Notes under the pieces: model-generated | What the model was told of the DNA's origin: nothing | What the model saw: the letters and a program-made list of their open reading frames with translations, nothing else | Databases searched by the model: none | Program-made: the position numbers and the translations under genes | Shown here: piece after piece, positions 1 to 5,162 of the stretch | Layout: every line of letters starts with the position of its first letter | How positions within the stretch are numbered: the first letter of the stretch is position 1 | NCBI GenBank assembly: GCA_002432085.1 | Contig: DJFN01000059.1 | Span: 7,811-12,972 of the forward strand | DNA: 5,162 nucleotides | Direction: 5' to 3' | Origin: Flavobacteriales bacterium UBA5871 | Lineage (GTDB): Bacteria; Bacteroidota; Bacteroidia; Flavobacteriales_D; Crocinitomicaceae

Positions 1-1079
1 TGTCGAACATCACGTTTACTTCGGGAACGGTGTACGTAGCGGGCGGCGGAACGTGGAATGTCAACGCCAGTACGTCCATCGTTTTTGGAACGGGCTGCAC
101 CATCTACAATTCCGGAGTGATCTATTTCGGCGGCAGCATCGTGACGGGACCGAACAACCTCATCATGAATTGCCATAATACGGCGTTTTTCAATATCCCG
201 TTCAACCAGTTCGTGCTCCAGGGACCTAATACGACGTTCGTCAATTACGGACAATTCAATTCGAGCTTTTTCATCGTACAAAGCAACAACTCGCCAAATC
301 CGATCTGCTCGGGAAATGGTTCTGCCATTACGACCGGCATCATGATCAACCAGTATGCGAACGCGTTTACGTCGCCATCGGGAGAATCGTGCATTCAGAT
401 CACCAACCAGATCATCAATTCGCAGCCGATGACAGCCACCCCGAACGTAACGATCTGCTACATCAGCGGAACGGTTGGCATCAGCGGATCGCCGAATTTC
501 GGAAGCGCGACCATCGAAAACAACTGCACATCCTGCAGCGTGGCCTTGCCGGTCGGAATCACCAACGTGAGCGGCGACTGCTACAATGCAAACATCAGCC
601 TCAGCTGGACGACCGAGCAGGAAGAAGATTGCAGCGCGTATAAGATTCAGCTATCGGCCGACGGCGTTTCATTCGACGACGCAGCCGATGTGCCTTGCCA
701 GGGAGCTTCCACACAGGAATACTATTACGAATTGCCGAATGGCTCGGTTACCGCGCTGGATTATGTCCGCATCAAACGCACGGATGTAAACGGCAACAGC
801 ACATACTCCAACGCCATTGTGCTCGATTGCTCCGTGGGCAGCCAGGTCGATATTTACCCGACTTTCCTCACCGATCCGTTCATCACGGTGAAATCCAACG
901 AGCGCATTATTTCCATCGTGCTCTACGCTATGGACGGCCGTATGATCCGCGATTTCGACATCGAAAAGGACCAGAAGGAAATCCAGTTGAACGTGGGAGA
1001 ACATACCGCTGTCGGACAATACATGCTCCGAGTCGAAACCGAACACGCTCGCGTAGACAAGCTCCTGAAGATTTTATAG
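1..1079 (+). CDS. T9SS-secreted beta-rich surface protein, C-terminal part (5' end outside window)
   Basis: The reading frame (first full codon at base 3) is open from the window edge to the TAG at 1077-1079, giving 358 residues of a longer protein; the GTG at 30 is not a credible start. Residues 1 to about 180 are rich in Gly, Asn, Thr and Ser with alternating hydrophobic residues, as in beta-solenoid or adhesin-like surface proteins. Residues about 183-277 look like an FN3-like module of the Bacteroidota type (ISLSWTTEQEEDCSAYKIQ, Trp202). Residues about 280-358 match a type A T9SS sorting domain: an IYP start at 284-286, a YAMDGRMI core and a Lys-rich LLKIL end. In known T9SS cargo this domain directs transport across the outer membrane and is then removed. 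Eleven Cys residues suggest disulfides in an extracellular protein. The enzymatic or adhesive role is unknown because the N-terminal part is missing. The secreted, T9SS-tagged nature is fairly sure; the domain limits are inferred. Confidence 0.85.
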   Translation, partial: SNITFTSGTVYVAGGGTWNVNASTSIVFGTGCTIYNSGVIYFGGSIVTGPNNLIMNCHNTAFFNIPFNQFVLQGPNTTFVNYGQFNSSFFIVQSNNSPNPICSGNGSAITTGIMINQYANAFTSPSGESCIQITNQIINSQPMTATPNVTICYISGTVGISGSPNFGSATIENNCTSCSVALPVGITNVSGDCYNANISLSWTTEQEEDCSAYKIQLSADGVSFDDAADVPCQGASTQEYYYELPNGSVTALDYVRIKRTDVNGNSTYSNAIVLDCSVGSQVDIYPTFLTDPFITVKSNERIISIVLYAMDGRMIRDFDIEKDQKEIQLNVGEHTAVGQYMLRVETEHARVDKLLKIL

Positions 1080-1082
1080 TAA

Positions 1083-1155
1083 ACAGTGAGTAGTGAACAG
1101 TTGGTAATAATTAATCGATTCCTTATCGGGAACAAAACTGCACACTGCTAACTAT
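1083..1155. repeat. Imperfect inverted repeat in the gap after the T9SS gene
   Basis: The left arm at 1083-1102 (acagtgagtagtgaacagtt) and the right arm at 1136-1155 (aactgcacactgctaactat) are reverse complements at 15 of 20 positions, with a 33-base AT-rich spacer. The left arm itself contains degenerate repeats of a GTGA(g/a)(t/c)AG type unit. From memory, similar low-complexity sequence is scattered between genes in several Bacteroidota genomes. It begins four bases after the stop codon, and no T-run follows the right arm, so it is not a standard intrinsic terminator. It could act as a 3' mRNA structure or simply be a dispersed repeat. Confidence 0.4.
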
Positions 1156-1170
1156 CTTTAACAAATCCCG

Positions 1171-1202
1171 TTGGTTTCCCTGCAGAGGAAGTGGTAATTT
1201 AC
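1171..1202 (+). promoter_or_regulatory. Weak candidate Bacteroidota-type promoter for the 177-residue gene
   Basis: A TTGG at 1171-1174 lies 20 bases upstream of TAATTTAC at 1195-1202. This resembles the TTTG / TAnnTTTG arrangement of Bacteroidota housekeeping promoters, but only four of the six fixed -7 bases match. The predicted transcript start would be near 1208, about 17 bases before the ATG at 1225, which is a plausible geometry. TATCTTTA at 1153-1160 matches the -7 consensus better but lacks a -33 partner. Confidence 0.25.
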
Positions 1203-1224
1203 TTATTCCTTAAAGCACGAGCGC

Positions 1225-1758
1225 ATGAAGCCATTTCTTCTCCTTTTAACCCTTTTTTCCTGCGGAAGCGCATTCGCACAGGAACCGCTCGAGCTCAGCT
1301 ATATGCAGGAGATCGATGCTAAAATGGACAGCCGGGCGATCGTTCGCAAGGAATTTCCTTCCAACGAAGAAACGGCAACGGCCTGGTATTTCGACGGCAG
1401 CCTCGTTTGCATCGCTTTCGAACAGCAGGGCGAGCTGGCCAATCGCACCACGACACGCTATTACATACGGAACGATTCGCTCATCGCTACACAAACTCAC
1501 AAGTGCTTAACGAGCAATGAAATTCTCGACCTCGAGTATTACATGGAAGCTCACCGCGACAGCCTCGGAAACGTGGATCTTTCCCAATTGCCGACCAATT
1601 GTGTGACCGTTTGCGTGTTTTACCAAAGCGAAAAAATGTCGCGCGCGATCGAAGGCTACGATGTATTCGACGAGCTGAAACCCTACACCGAATTACAGAC
1701 CAGTGGCCGGGAACGGTTTACCGCTTTGAGACAGCAACTCACCACTTCTCTGGAATAA
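1225..1758 (+). CDS. Exported protein of unknown function, 177 residues
   Basis: I do not recognise a named family. The ATG at 1225 gives a good Sec signal peptide: Lys2, a hydrophobic FLLLLTLF stretch, and likely cleavage after AFA at residue 19, leaving Gln20. Cys13 (LFSC) is a poor lipobox, so a soluble periplasmic protein is more likely than a lipoprotein. The mature part has two similar strand-turn-strand segments, WYFDGSLV (54-61) and YYIRNDSLI (79-87), spaced 25 residues apart. These resemble the YYF...L repeats of many uncharacterised Bacteroidota exported proteins and suggest a small beta-sheet. A helical, acidic segment follows (98-112). Cys62, Cys94, Cys126 and Cys130 could form disulfides. 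The gene stands alone, 145 bases after the T9SS gene and 138 before the epoxide hydrolase. No Shine-Dalgarno is visible, as is usual in this phylum. That it is a real gene is well supported by the signal peptide; its function is unknown. Confidence 0.82.
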   Translation: MKPFLLLLTLFSCGSAFAQEPLELSYMQEIDAKMDSRAIVRKEFPSNEETATAWYFDGSLVCIAFEQQGELANRTTTRYYIRNDSLIATQTHKCLTSNEILDLEYYMEAHRDSLGNVDLSQLPTNCVTVCVFYQSEKMSRAIEGYDVFDELKPYTELQTSGRERFTALRQQLTTSLE

Positions 1759-1896
1759 AAACACCCGATAATTTACCATCCGGCGGGTAGTTCACCGCAT
1801 TCAAAAAACGGTTACATTAGCCGAAACAGTACCATTATTTTTTCAGATCATGACCTCTCCGAGCTGCCTGTAGTACCAGAACTATAAGCAAAACGA

Positions 1897-3114
1897 ATGA
1901 CCATGAAACTGAAACGATTCAAAACAGCCCTCCCGATTATTGCACTGATCGCTGCCTCCTCTTCCACCACATTTTCACAAACTTCCAAAAACACTTCTAT
2001 GAAAAACGTGACACCGTTTAAGATCGATGTCAAACAATCCGTATTGGATGACCTGCACAACCGGTTAAAAAACACCCGATGGACCAACGCGCCGGCTGAA
2101 ACGGGCTGGAATTTCGGAACCAGCGAAACATATATGAAAACACTGGTCGATTACTGGCTCAATACCTACGACTGGCGAAAACACGAAGCGGCCATCAACA
2201 GCTATCCGCAGTACATCGCCGATGTGAATGGCACGAAAATCCATTTTCAGTACATCAAAGGAAAAGGCAGCAATCCTAAGCCCTTGCTCCTCGTCCATGG
2301 CTGGCCCGACAGCTTTTACCGCTTCCATAAGATCATTCCCGCGCTCACCGAAGGCGAACAAAGCTTCGATCTGATCATACCTTCCATTCCGGGCTTCGGT
2401 TTTTCCGATCCGACGGAAATGACGACGGTACAAGTCGCCGATCTGCTGGCAAAGCTGATGACGGAAAACCTCGGCTACAGCAAATTTTACGCAGCCGGCG
2501 GCGATCTCGGAAGTCCAATTACCAAAGCGCTGGCAGCCAATCACAGCGATAAAGTGGCGGGCATTCACCTCACAGACGTAGGCTACGATTATGTTCAGAA
2601 CGATCCCTCCACAATGACTGAGGCCGAACAGCAATTTGCGCAGTTCGTACAGCAATGGTGGTTTACGGAAGGCACTTACGGTATGATCCAGATGACCAAG
2701 CCACAGTCGCTGGCATTCGGCCTGAACGATTCTCCGGCTGGTCTGGCCGCATGGTTCGTGAGCTTTGCCGGAACGGGCGCTCCGACCGATCAGATCGAAA
2801 GCTCTTACGGTGGTCGCGATGCGATGCTCACGAATATCATGATCTATTGGGTAACGCAAACGATCGCTTCTTCGGTACGCATGTATAAAGTAGACGCCAT
2901 GGCTTCTTATGGAGCGCCTCCGCTAAAGAAATCAACGGTTCCGGCGGGTATTTCGCTCTTTCCGCGCGAAGCCCAGTTCCCGAAAGAATACGCTGAACGC
3001 AGCGTGAACGTGGTCTACTACGAGAAAATGAAATCCGGCGGTCATTTTGCCGCCTTGGAAGAGCCTGAAGTGTTCAGCAGCGAGCTCATCAAATTCTTTT
3101 ATTCTCTGAAATAA
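1897..3114 (+). CDS. Exported epoxide hydrolase, microsomal-EH-like alpha/beta hydrolase
   Basis: This 405-residue protein is a clear member of the family that opens epoxides to vicinal diols through a covalent ester on an aspartate. Residues 1-28 form a Sec signal peptide (basic start, ALPIIALIAA core, likely cleavage after TFS before Gln29), so the enzyme probably acts in the periplasm. Residues about 39-125 are the EHN N-terminal domain (TPFKIDV, RLKNTRW, the DW at 92-93). The alpha/beta hydrolase core follows, with the oxyanion motif HGWP (134-137), nucleophile Asp203 in GGDLGS, probable lid tyrosines Tyr261 (GTYGMIQ.TKP) and Tyr330 (SSVRMYK), probable acid Glu358 (FPRE) and His383 in GGHFAALEEPE. 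All these positions align by eye with human microsomal EH motifs. The common Trp after the nucleophile is Leu204 here. Either Met1 or Met3 could be the start; both keep the signal peptide. The physiological substrate is unknown, and the neighbours give no pathway. Confidence 0.93.
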   Translation: MTMKLKRFKTALPIIALIAASSSTTFSQTSKNTSMKNVTPFKIDVKQSVLDDLHNRLKNTRWTNAPAETGWNFGTSETYMKTLVDYWLNTYDWRKHEAAINSYPQYIADVNGTKIHFQYIKGKGSNPKPLLLVHGWPDSFYRFHKIIPALTEGEQSFDLIIPSIPGFGFSDPTEMTTVQVADLLAKLMTENLGYSKFYAAGGDLGSPITKALAANHSDKVAGIHLTDVGYDYVQNDPSTMTEAEQQFAQFVQQWWFTEGTYGMIQMTKPQSLAFGLNDSPAGLAAWFVSFAGTGAPTDQIESSYGGRDAMLTNIMIYWVTQTIASSVRMYKVDAMASYGAPPLKKSTVPAGISLFPREAQFPKEYAERSVNVVYYEKMKSGGHFAALEEPEVFSSELIKFFYSLK

Positions 3115-3177
3115 TACGATCGTCAAACAGCTGGCAATGTGTGGCATCCGCTCTTCTTTCGATTACCGGAAGCGTAT

Positions 3178-3198
3178 GTTCGGGATATAATTCCGAAC
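3178..3198. promoter_or_regulatory. Small dyad upstream of the SRPBCC gene promoter
   Basis: GTTCGG at 3178-3183 and CCGAAC at 3193-3198 are perfect 6-base inverted arms around a 9-base AT-rich spacer (gatataatt). The right arm ends 17 bases before the -7 motif at 3216, so it covers the place where a -33 element would sit. That position fits a protein binding site, but six base pairs can arise by chance. No T-run follows, so it is not a terminator for the epoxide hydrolase gene. Confidence 0.3.
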
Positions 3199-3215
3199 TA
3201 TTAAGACCGATGTCG

Positions 3216-3223
3216 TATATTTG
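3216..3223 (+). promoter_or_regulatory. Bacteroidota -7 promoter element of the SRPBCC gene
   Basis: TATATTTG is an exact match to the TAnnTTTG element recognised by the Bacteroidota primary sigma factor. It lies 28 bases before the ATG at 3252, giving an expected leader of about 20 AT-rich bases (aacaaccaaataaacgacact) without a Shine-Dalgarno. A clear TTTG at -33 is missing. This promoter suggests the gene is transcribed separately from the epoxide hydrolase upstream. Confidence 0.55.
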
Positions 3224-3251
3224 ATTCAGCAACAACCAAATAAACGACACT

Positions 3252-3794
3252 ATGAAAATAATTAAACGCATTTTAATTGTTCTGTTCAGCCTGGTTGCGC
3301 TTTTCCTCATTATCGCGCTCTTTGTTGAAAAAGACTATCATGTGGAACGTTCCGTCATTGTGAACAAGCCACGCGAAGAAGTATTCGACTACCTGAAATA
3401 CCTGAAAAATCAGGACGAATTCAGCGTCTGGGCTGCTATGGACCCGAACATGAAGAAAACCTACAAAGGAACAGACGGAACGATCGGCTTTGTTTCCGCC
3501 TGGGACAGTCAGAAAGAAGATGTTGGTGCCGGCGAGCAGGAAATCGTGGGTATTACGCAGGGAAAACGCATCGATTACGAGCTGCGCTTCAAGCGTCCGA
3601 TGGAATCCGTTTGCGACGCCTATATGACGACCACGGGCGAATCGAACAACAGTACGTCGGTGACGTGGGGTATCAAAGGCTCGACACCGTATCCGTTCAA
3701 CTTCTTCATGCTGTTCATGAACATGGATGAAATGCTCGGAAAAGACCTCGACGAAGGCTTGAATAACCTGAAGCAAAAACTCGAAAAACAATAG
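3252..3794 (+). CDS. Membrane-anchored SRPBCC-domain protein (polyketide cyclase/dehydrase-like)
   Basis: The 180-residue product has one N-terminal hydrophobic helix (residues about 4-24, after Lys2 and Lys5/Arg6), which is probably an uncleaved anchor. An SRPBCC (START/Bet v1-like) domain fills residues 28-177. Family features are the opening strand HVERSVIVNKPREEVFDYL (30-48), the Trp60-containing segment followed by DPNMKKTYKGTDGTIG (64-79), the GEQEI strand (94-98), KRIDYELRFKRP (105-116) and a long C-terminal helix (about 157-179). SRPBCC domains enclose a hydrophobic ligand cavity. Bacterial members of this subgroup are usually labelled polyketide cyclase or simply SRPBCC family, and no reaction is established for them. 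The domain's charge pattern does not settle which side of the membrane it faces. The start at 3252 is supported by the promoter motif at 3216 and by the hydrophobic N-terminus. The gene ends 10 bases before a strong terminator hairpin. The fold assignment is confident; the biochemical role is unknown. Confidence 0.88.
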   Translation: MKIIKRILIVLFSLVALFLIIALFVEKDYHVERSVIVNKPREEVFDYLKYLKNQDEFSVWAAMDPNMKKTYKGTDGTIGFVSAWDSQKEDVGAGEQEIVGITQGKRIDYELRFKRPMESVCDAYMTTTGESNNSTSVTWGIKGSTPYPFNFFMLFMNMDEMLGKDLDEGLNNLKQKLEKQ

Positions 3795-3804
3795 AAATCC
3801 ATCG

Positions 3805-3839
3805 ACAGGTGTCGCAATGGTGACACCTGTTTCATTTTC
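3805..3839 (+). terminator. Intrinsic terminator after the SRPBCC gene
   Basis: ACAGGTGTC at 3805-3813 pairs perfectly with GACACCTGT at 3822-3830. One G-T and one C-G pair can extend the stem to 11 pairs and leave a four-base AATG loop. The stem runs directly into TTTCATTTT. It begins 10 bases after the TAG of the SRPBCC gene. On the opposite strand no comparable T-run follows, so it is oriented for + strand transcripts. Confidence 0.85.
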
Positions 3840-3866
3840 CCATCTCCTACCGTCTTATATTCCCGC

Positions 3867-5162
3867 ATGCATTTCCGACACCTGGCACTTTTTCTGCTGC
3901 TGTTCACCGCTATTCCGCTACACGCCCAAAAAGCTGTAACCAAAAAAATCGATCGTCTCAACAGCGAAATCCAGCAATGCTGGAAAACCGGCGATTATCC
4001 CAAAGGCTTAAAGCTCGGAAAGGAAGGATTGGCCTACGTTAAAACGCATCCGTACCCGAAAGGTGAAGCGGCTTTGCTCCACAACATGGGCATTATCCAC
4101 GATTATACTGGCGATTATGGTGCTTCGCTGCGTTACTATTTCAAAGCATTGACGCTGTTCGAACGCCTGAAGGACGAAGACGGCATCGCCAGCGTTTACA
4201 GCGATATCGGGCTCATTTATTCCAACCAGGCCGACTACGGTCGTGCGCTGGCTTACCATCAGAAAGCTTTAAAGCTGCGGAAAAAGCTCGGCAATCGCAG
4301 CGGTATTTCGGGCTCACACAACAACATCGGCATCGTCTACATGAACCTGAAAAAATACGACGATGCGCTCTACCATTATTTTGCTTCGGCGAAGATCGAT
4401 TCCACATTGAACGATAAGCAGGGAATCGGCGATACGTACAACAACATTGCGGTCATCTACATGCAGCAAGGCAAGCTGACGGAGGCCGAACAATACTTTC
4501 TGCAATCGACGGCGATCCGTACAGAGCTCGGCGATTCCTACGGACTGGCGACCAGCTACAACAACCTCGGAACGATCTATTACCGTCAGAAAAAAGACCA
4601 GCTGGCACTCGAATGGCTGCACAAAGCGCTCGCTGCCGGTGAAAAGATCGGTGCAACGGACAACATACGTTACAGCCACGAGCTGCTAAGTGACGTCTAC
4701 GAAGCGCTGGGCGAACACCAATTGGCGCTGAAGCATCAGAAAGAATACTTCCGCTACAACGAAATCCTCCGCGATAACGATCTGACGCGTGCCCAGACGC
4801 AGGCCGAAATGCAGTACGAATTCGACAAGAAAACCGCCCGCGAAAAGCTGGACCAGGAAAAGCGTGATCTGTTCCGTCGAACCATTTTAATAGCCGTAGC
4901 CGTTTTTGCCCTGGTAACACTCATTTTCTCCTTCTTCCTCTACAAACGCTGGAAAATCGCCCGGAATCAGAAAAACATCATCCAGGAGAAAAACCGCATC
5001 GTGGAAAGCAAAAACCGCGAGATCCTCGATTCGATCAGTTATGCCAAGCGCATTCAATCGGCCATTCTGCCGCCCGAAAAGCTGGTGAAGGAATTCCTGG
5101 CCAACTCGTTCATTCTTTACAAACCGAAAGACATCGTAGCCGGCGATTTTTACTGGTTCGAG
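3867..5162 (+). CDS. TPR sensor with SpoIIE-type protein phosphatase domain, N-terminal part (3' end outside window)
   Basis: From ATG 3867 the frame stays open to the last base, giving 432 residues without a stop. Residues 1-20 are a signal peptide (LALFLLLFTAIPLHA, cleavage before Gln21), which fixes the start. Six tandem helical repeats begin at about residues 67, 107, 147, 187, 227 and 267, exactly 40 residues apart, with cores such as YNNLGTIYY and NNIGIVYM. A weaker unit lies at 27-60. These are TPR repeats, normally protein-binding, here expected in the periplasm. A charged helical stretch (305-338) leads to one transmembrane helix (about 339-359), then a coiled-coil linker (366-392) ending in the SISYAKRIQSAILPP motif. 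YKPKDIVAGDFYWFE (418-432) opens a SpoIIE/PP2C-like Ser/Thr phosphatase domain; Asp427 is the expected first metal ligand. The architecture implies outside-in signalling, perhaps to an anti-sigma antagonist system (inference). The remaining catalytic part is beyond the window, so activity cannot be judged. The ATG is 36 bases after the upstream terminator stem. Confidence 0.93.
   Translation, partial: MHFRHLALFLLLFTAIPLHAQKAVTKKIDRLNSEIQQCWKTGDYPKGLKLGKEGLAYVKTHPYPKGEAALLHNMGIIHDYTGDYGASLRYYFKALTLFERLKDEDGIASVYSDIGLIYSNQADYGRALAYHQKALKLRKKLGNRSGISGSHNNIGIVYMNLKKYDDALYHYFASAKIDSTLNDKQGIGDTYNNIAVIYMQQGKLTEAEQYFLQSTAIRTELGDSYGLATSYNNLGTIYYRQKKDQLALEWLHKALAAGEKIGATDNIRYSHELLSDVYEALGEHQLALKHQKEYFRYNEILRDNDLTRAQTQAEMQYEFDKKTAREKLDQEKRDLFRRTILIAVAVFALVTLIFSFFLYKRWKIARNQKNIIQEKNRIVESKNREILDSISYAKRIQSAILPPEKLVKEFLANSFILYKPKDIVAGDFYWFE

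Noticed and set aside
695..1093. A 132-codon plus-strand frame overlapping the end of the T9SS gene in another frame.
   Set aside because: It lies inside the sorting-domain coding region and has a basic, Arg/His-rich composition typical of out-of-frame translation.
1763..1788. ACCCG...CGGGT as a possible terminator hairpin after the 177-residue gene.
   Set aside because: It has only five pairs, a 16-base loop and no following T-run.
1779..1789. The 11-base string tccggcgggta, which also occurs at 2940-2950 inside the epoxide hydrolase gene.
   Set aside because: There is no extended similarity around the two copies and no mobile element, so a chance match is the simplest reading.
1836..1843. 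TATTTTTT as a possible -7 promoter element for the epoxide hydrolase gene.
   Set aside because: It lacks the final G and any TTTG partner at the proper distance; in an AT-rich gap it is not distinguishable from background.
1850..1873. A seven-codon frame (MTSPSCL) upstream of the epoxide hydrolase, possibly a leader peptide.
   Set aside because: It is too short to distinguish from chance, has no ribosome binding signal, and shows no run of regulatory codons or attenuator hairpin.
2065..2859. A long open frame on the minus strand, about 264 codons, opposite the epoxide hydrolase gene.
   Set aside because: The plus-strand frame encodes a protein with intact family motifs. The minus-strand translation shows no recognisable domain or export signal and is best explained as a codon-bias shadow.
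3273..3791. A 172-codon minus-strand open frame opposite the SRPBCC gene, and further minus-strand frames opposite the TPR gene (4314-4679, 4453-4920).
   Set aside because: All are fully contained in well-supported plus-strand genes, lack recognisable protein features, and would need two overlapping genes.
1..5162. The possibility that the five genes form one operon or a new multi-gene system.
   Set aside because: The gaps are 72-145 bases, there is an internal promoter motif and a strong internal terminator, and the products share no pathway.

Overview
The window looks like a piece of a Bacteroidota chromosome, from a lineage with roughly balanced G+C. The evidence is a type IX secretion (T9SS) style C-terminal domain at the left edge, a TPR / transmembrane / SpoIIE-phosphatase protein of the kind common in this phylum at the right edge, start codons without Shine-Dalgarno sequences, and one exact copy of the Bacteroidota -7 promoter motif TAnnTTTG. 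The order or genus cannot be fixed from the sequence alone.

Layout: all five genes lie on the + strand, and the first and last are cut by the window edges. (1) 1-1079 is the C-terminal part of a large secreted, Cys-containing beta-rich protein with an FN3-like module and a T9SS sorting domain. (2) 1225-1758 encodes a 177-residue exported protein of unknown function. (3) 1897-3114 encodes an exported epoxide hydrolase of the microsomal-EH-like alpha/beta-hydrolase family, with a complete set of catalytic residues. (4) 3252-3794 encodes a membrane-anchored SRPBCC (START/Bet v1-like) domain protein. (5) 3867-5162 is the N-terminal 432 residues of a sensor-type protein: signal peptide, about seven TPR units, one transmembrane helix, a coiled-coil linker and the beginning of a SpoIIE/PP2C-type phosphatase domain.

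The gaps between genes are 145, 138, 137 and 72 bases, so no gene-free stretch exceeds 300 bases. The first gap holds an imperfect inverted repeat resembling an intergenic repeat. The third holds a promoter -7 motif preceded by a small dyad. The fourth holds a strong intrinsic terminator. The second shows nothing convincing.

The genes do not form an obvious pathway. The wide gaps and the internal promoter and terminator suggest mostly separate transcription units. What they share is location: every product either carries an export signal, is anchored in the membrane, or (gene 1) has a secretion tag. No mobile element, CRISPR array, tRNA or rRNA was seen, and I found no strong case for a new multi-gene system here.
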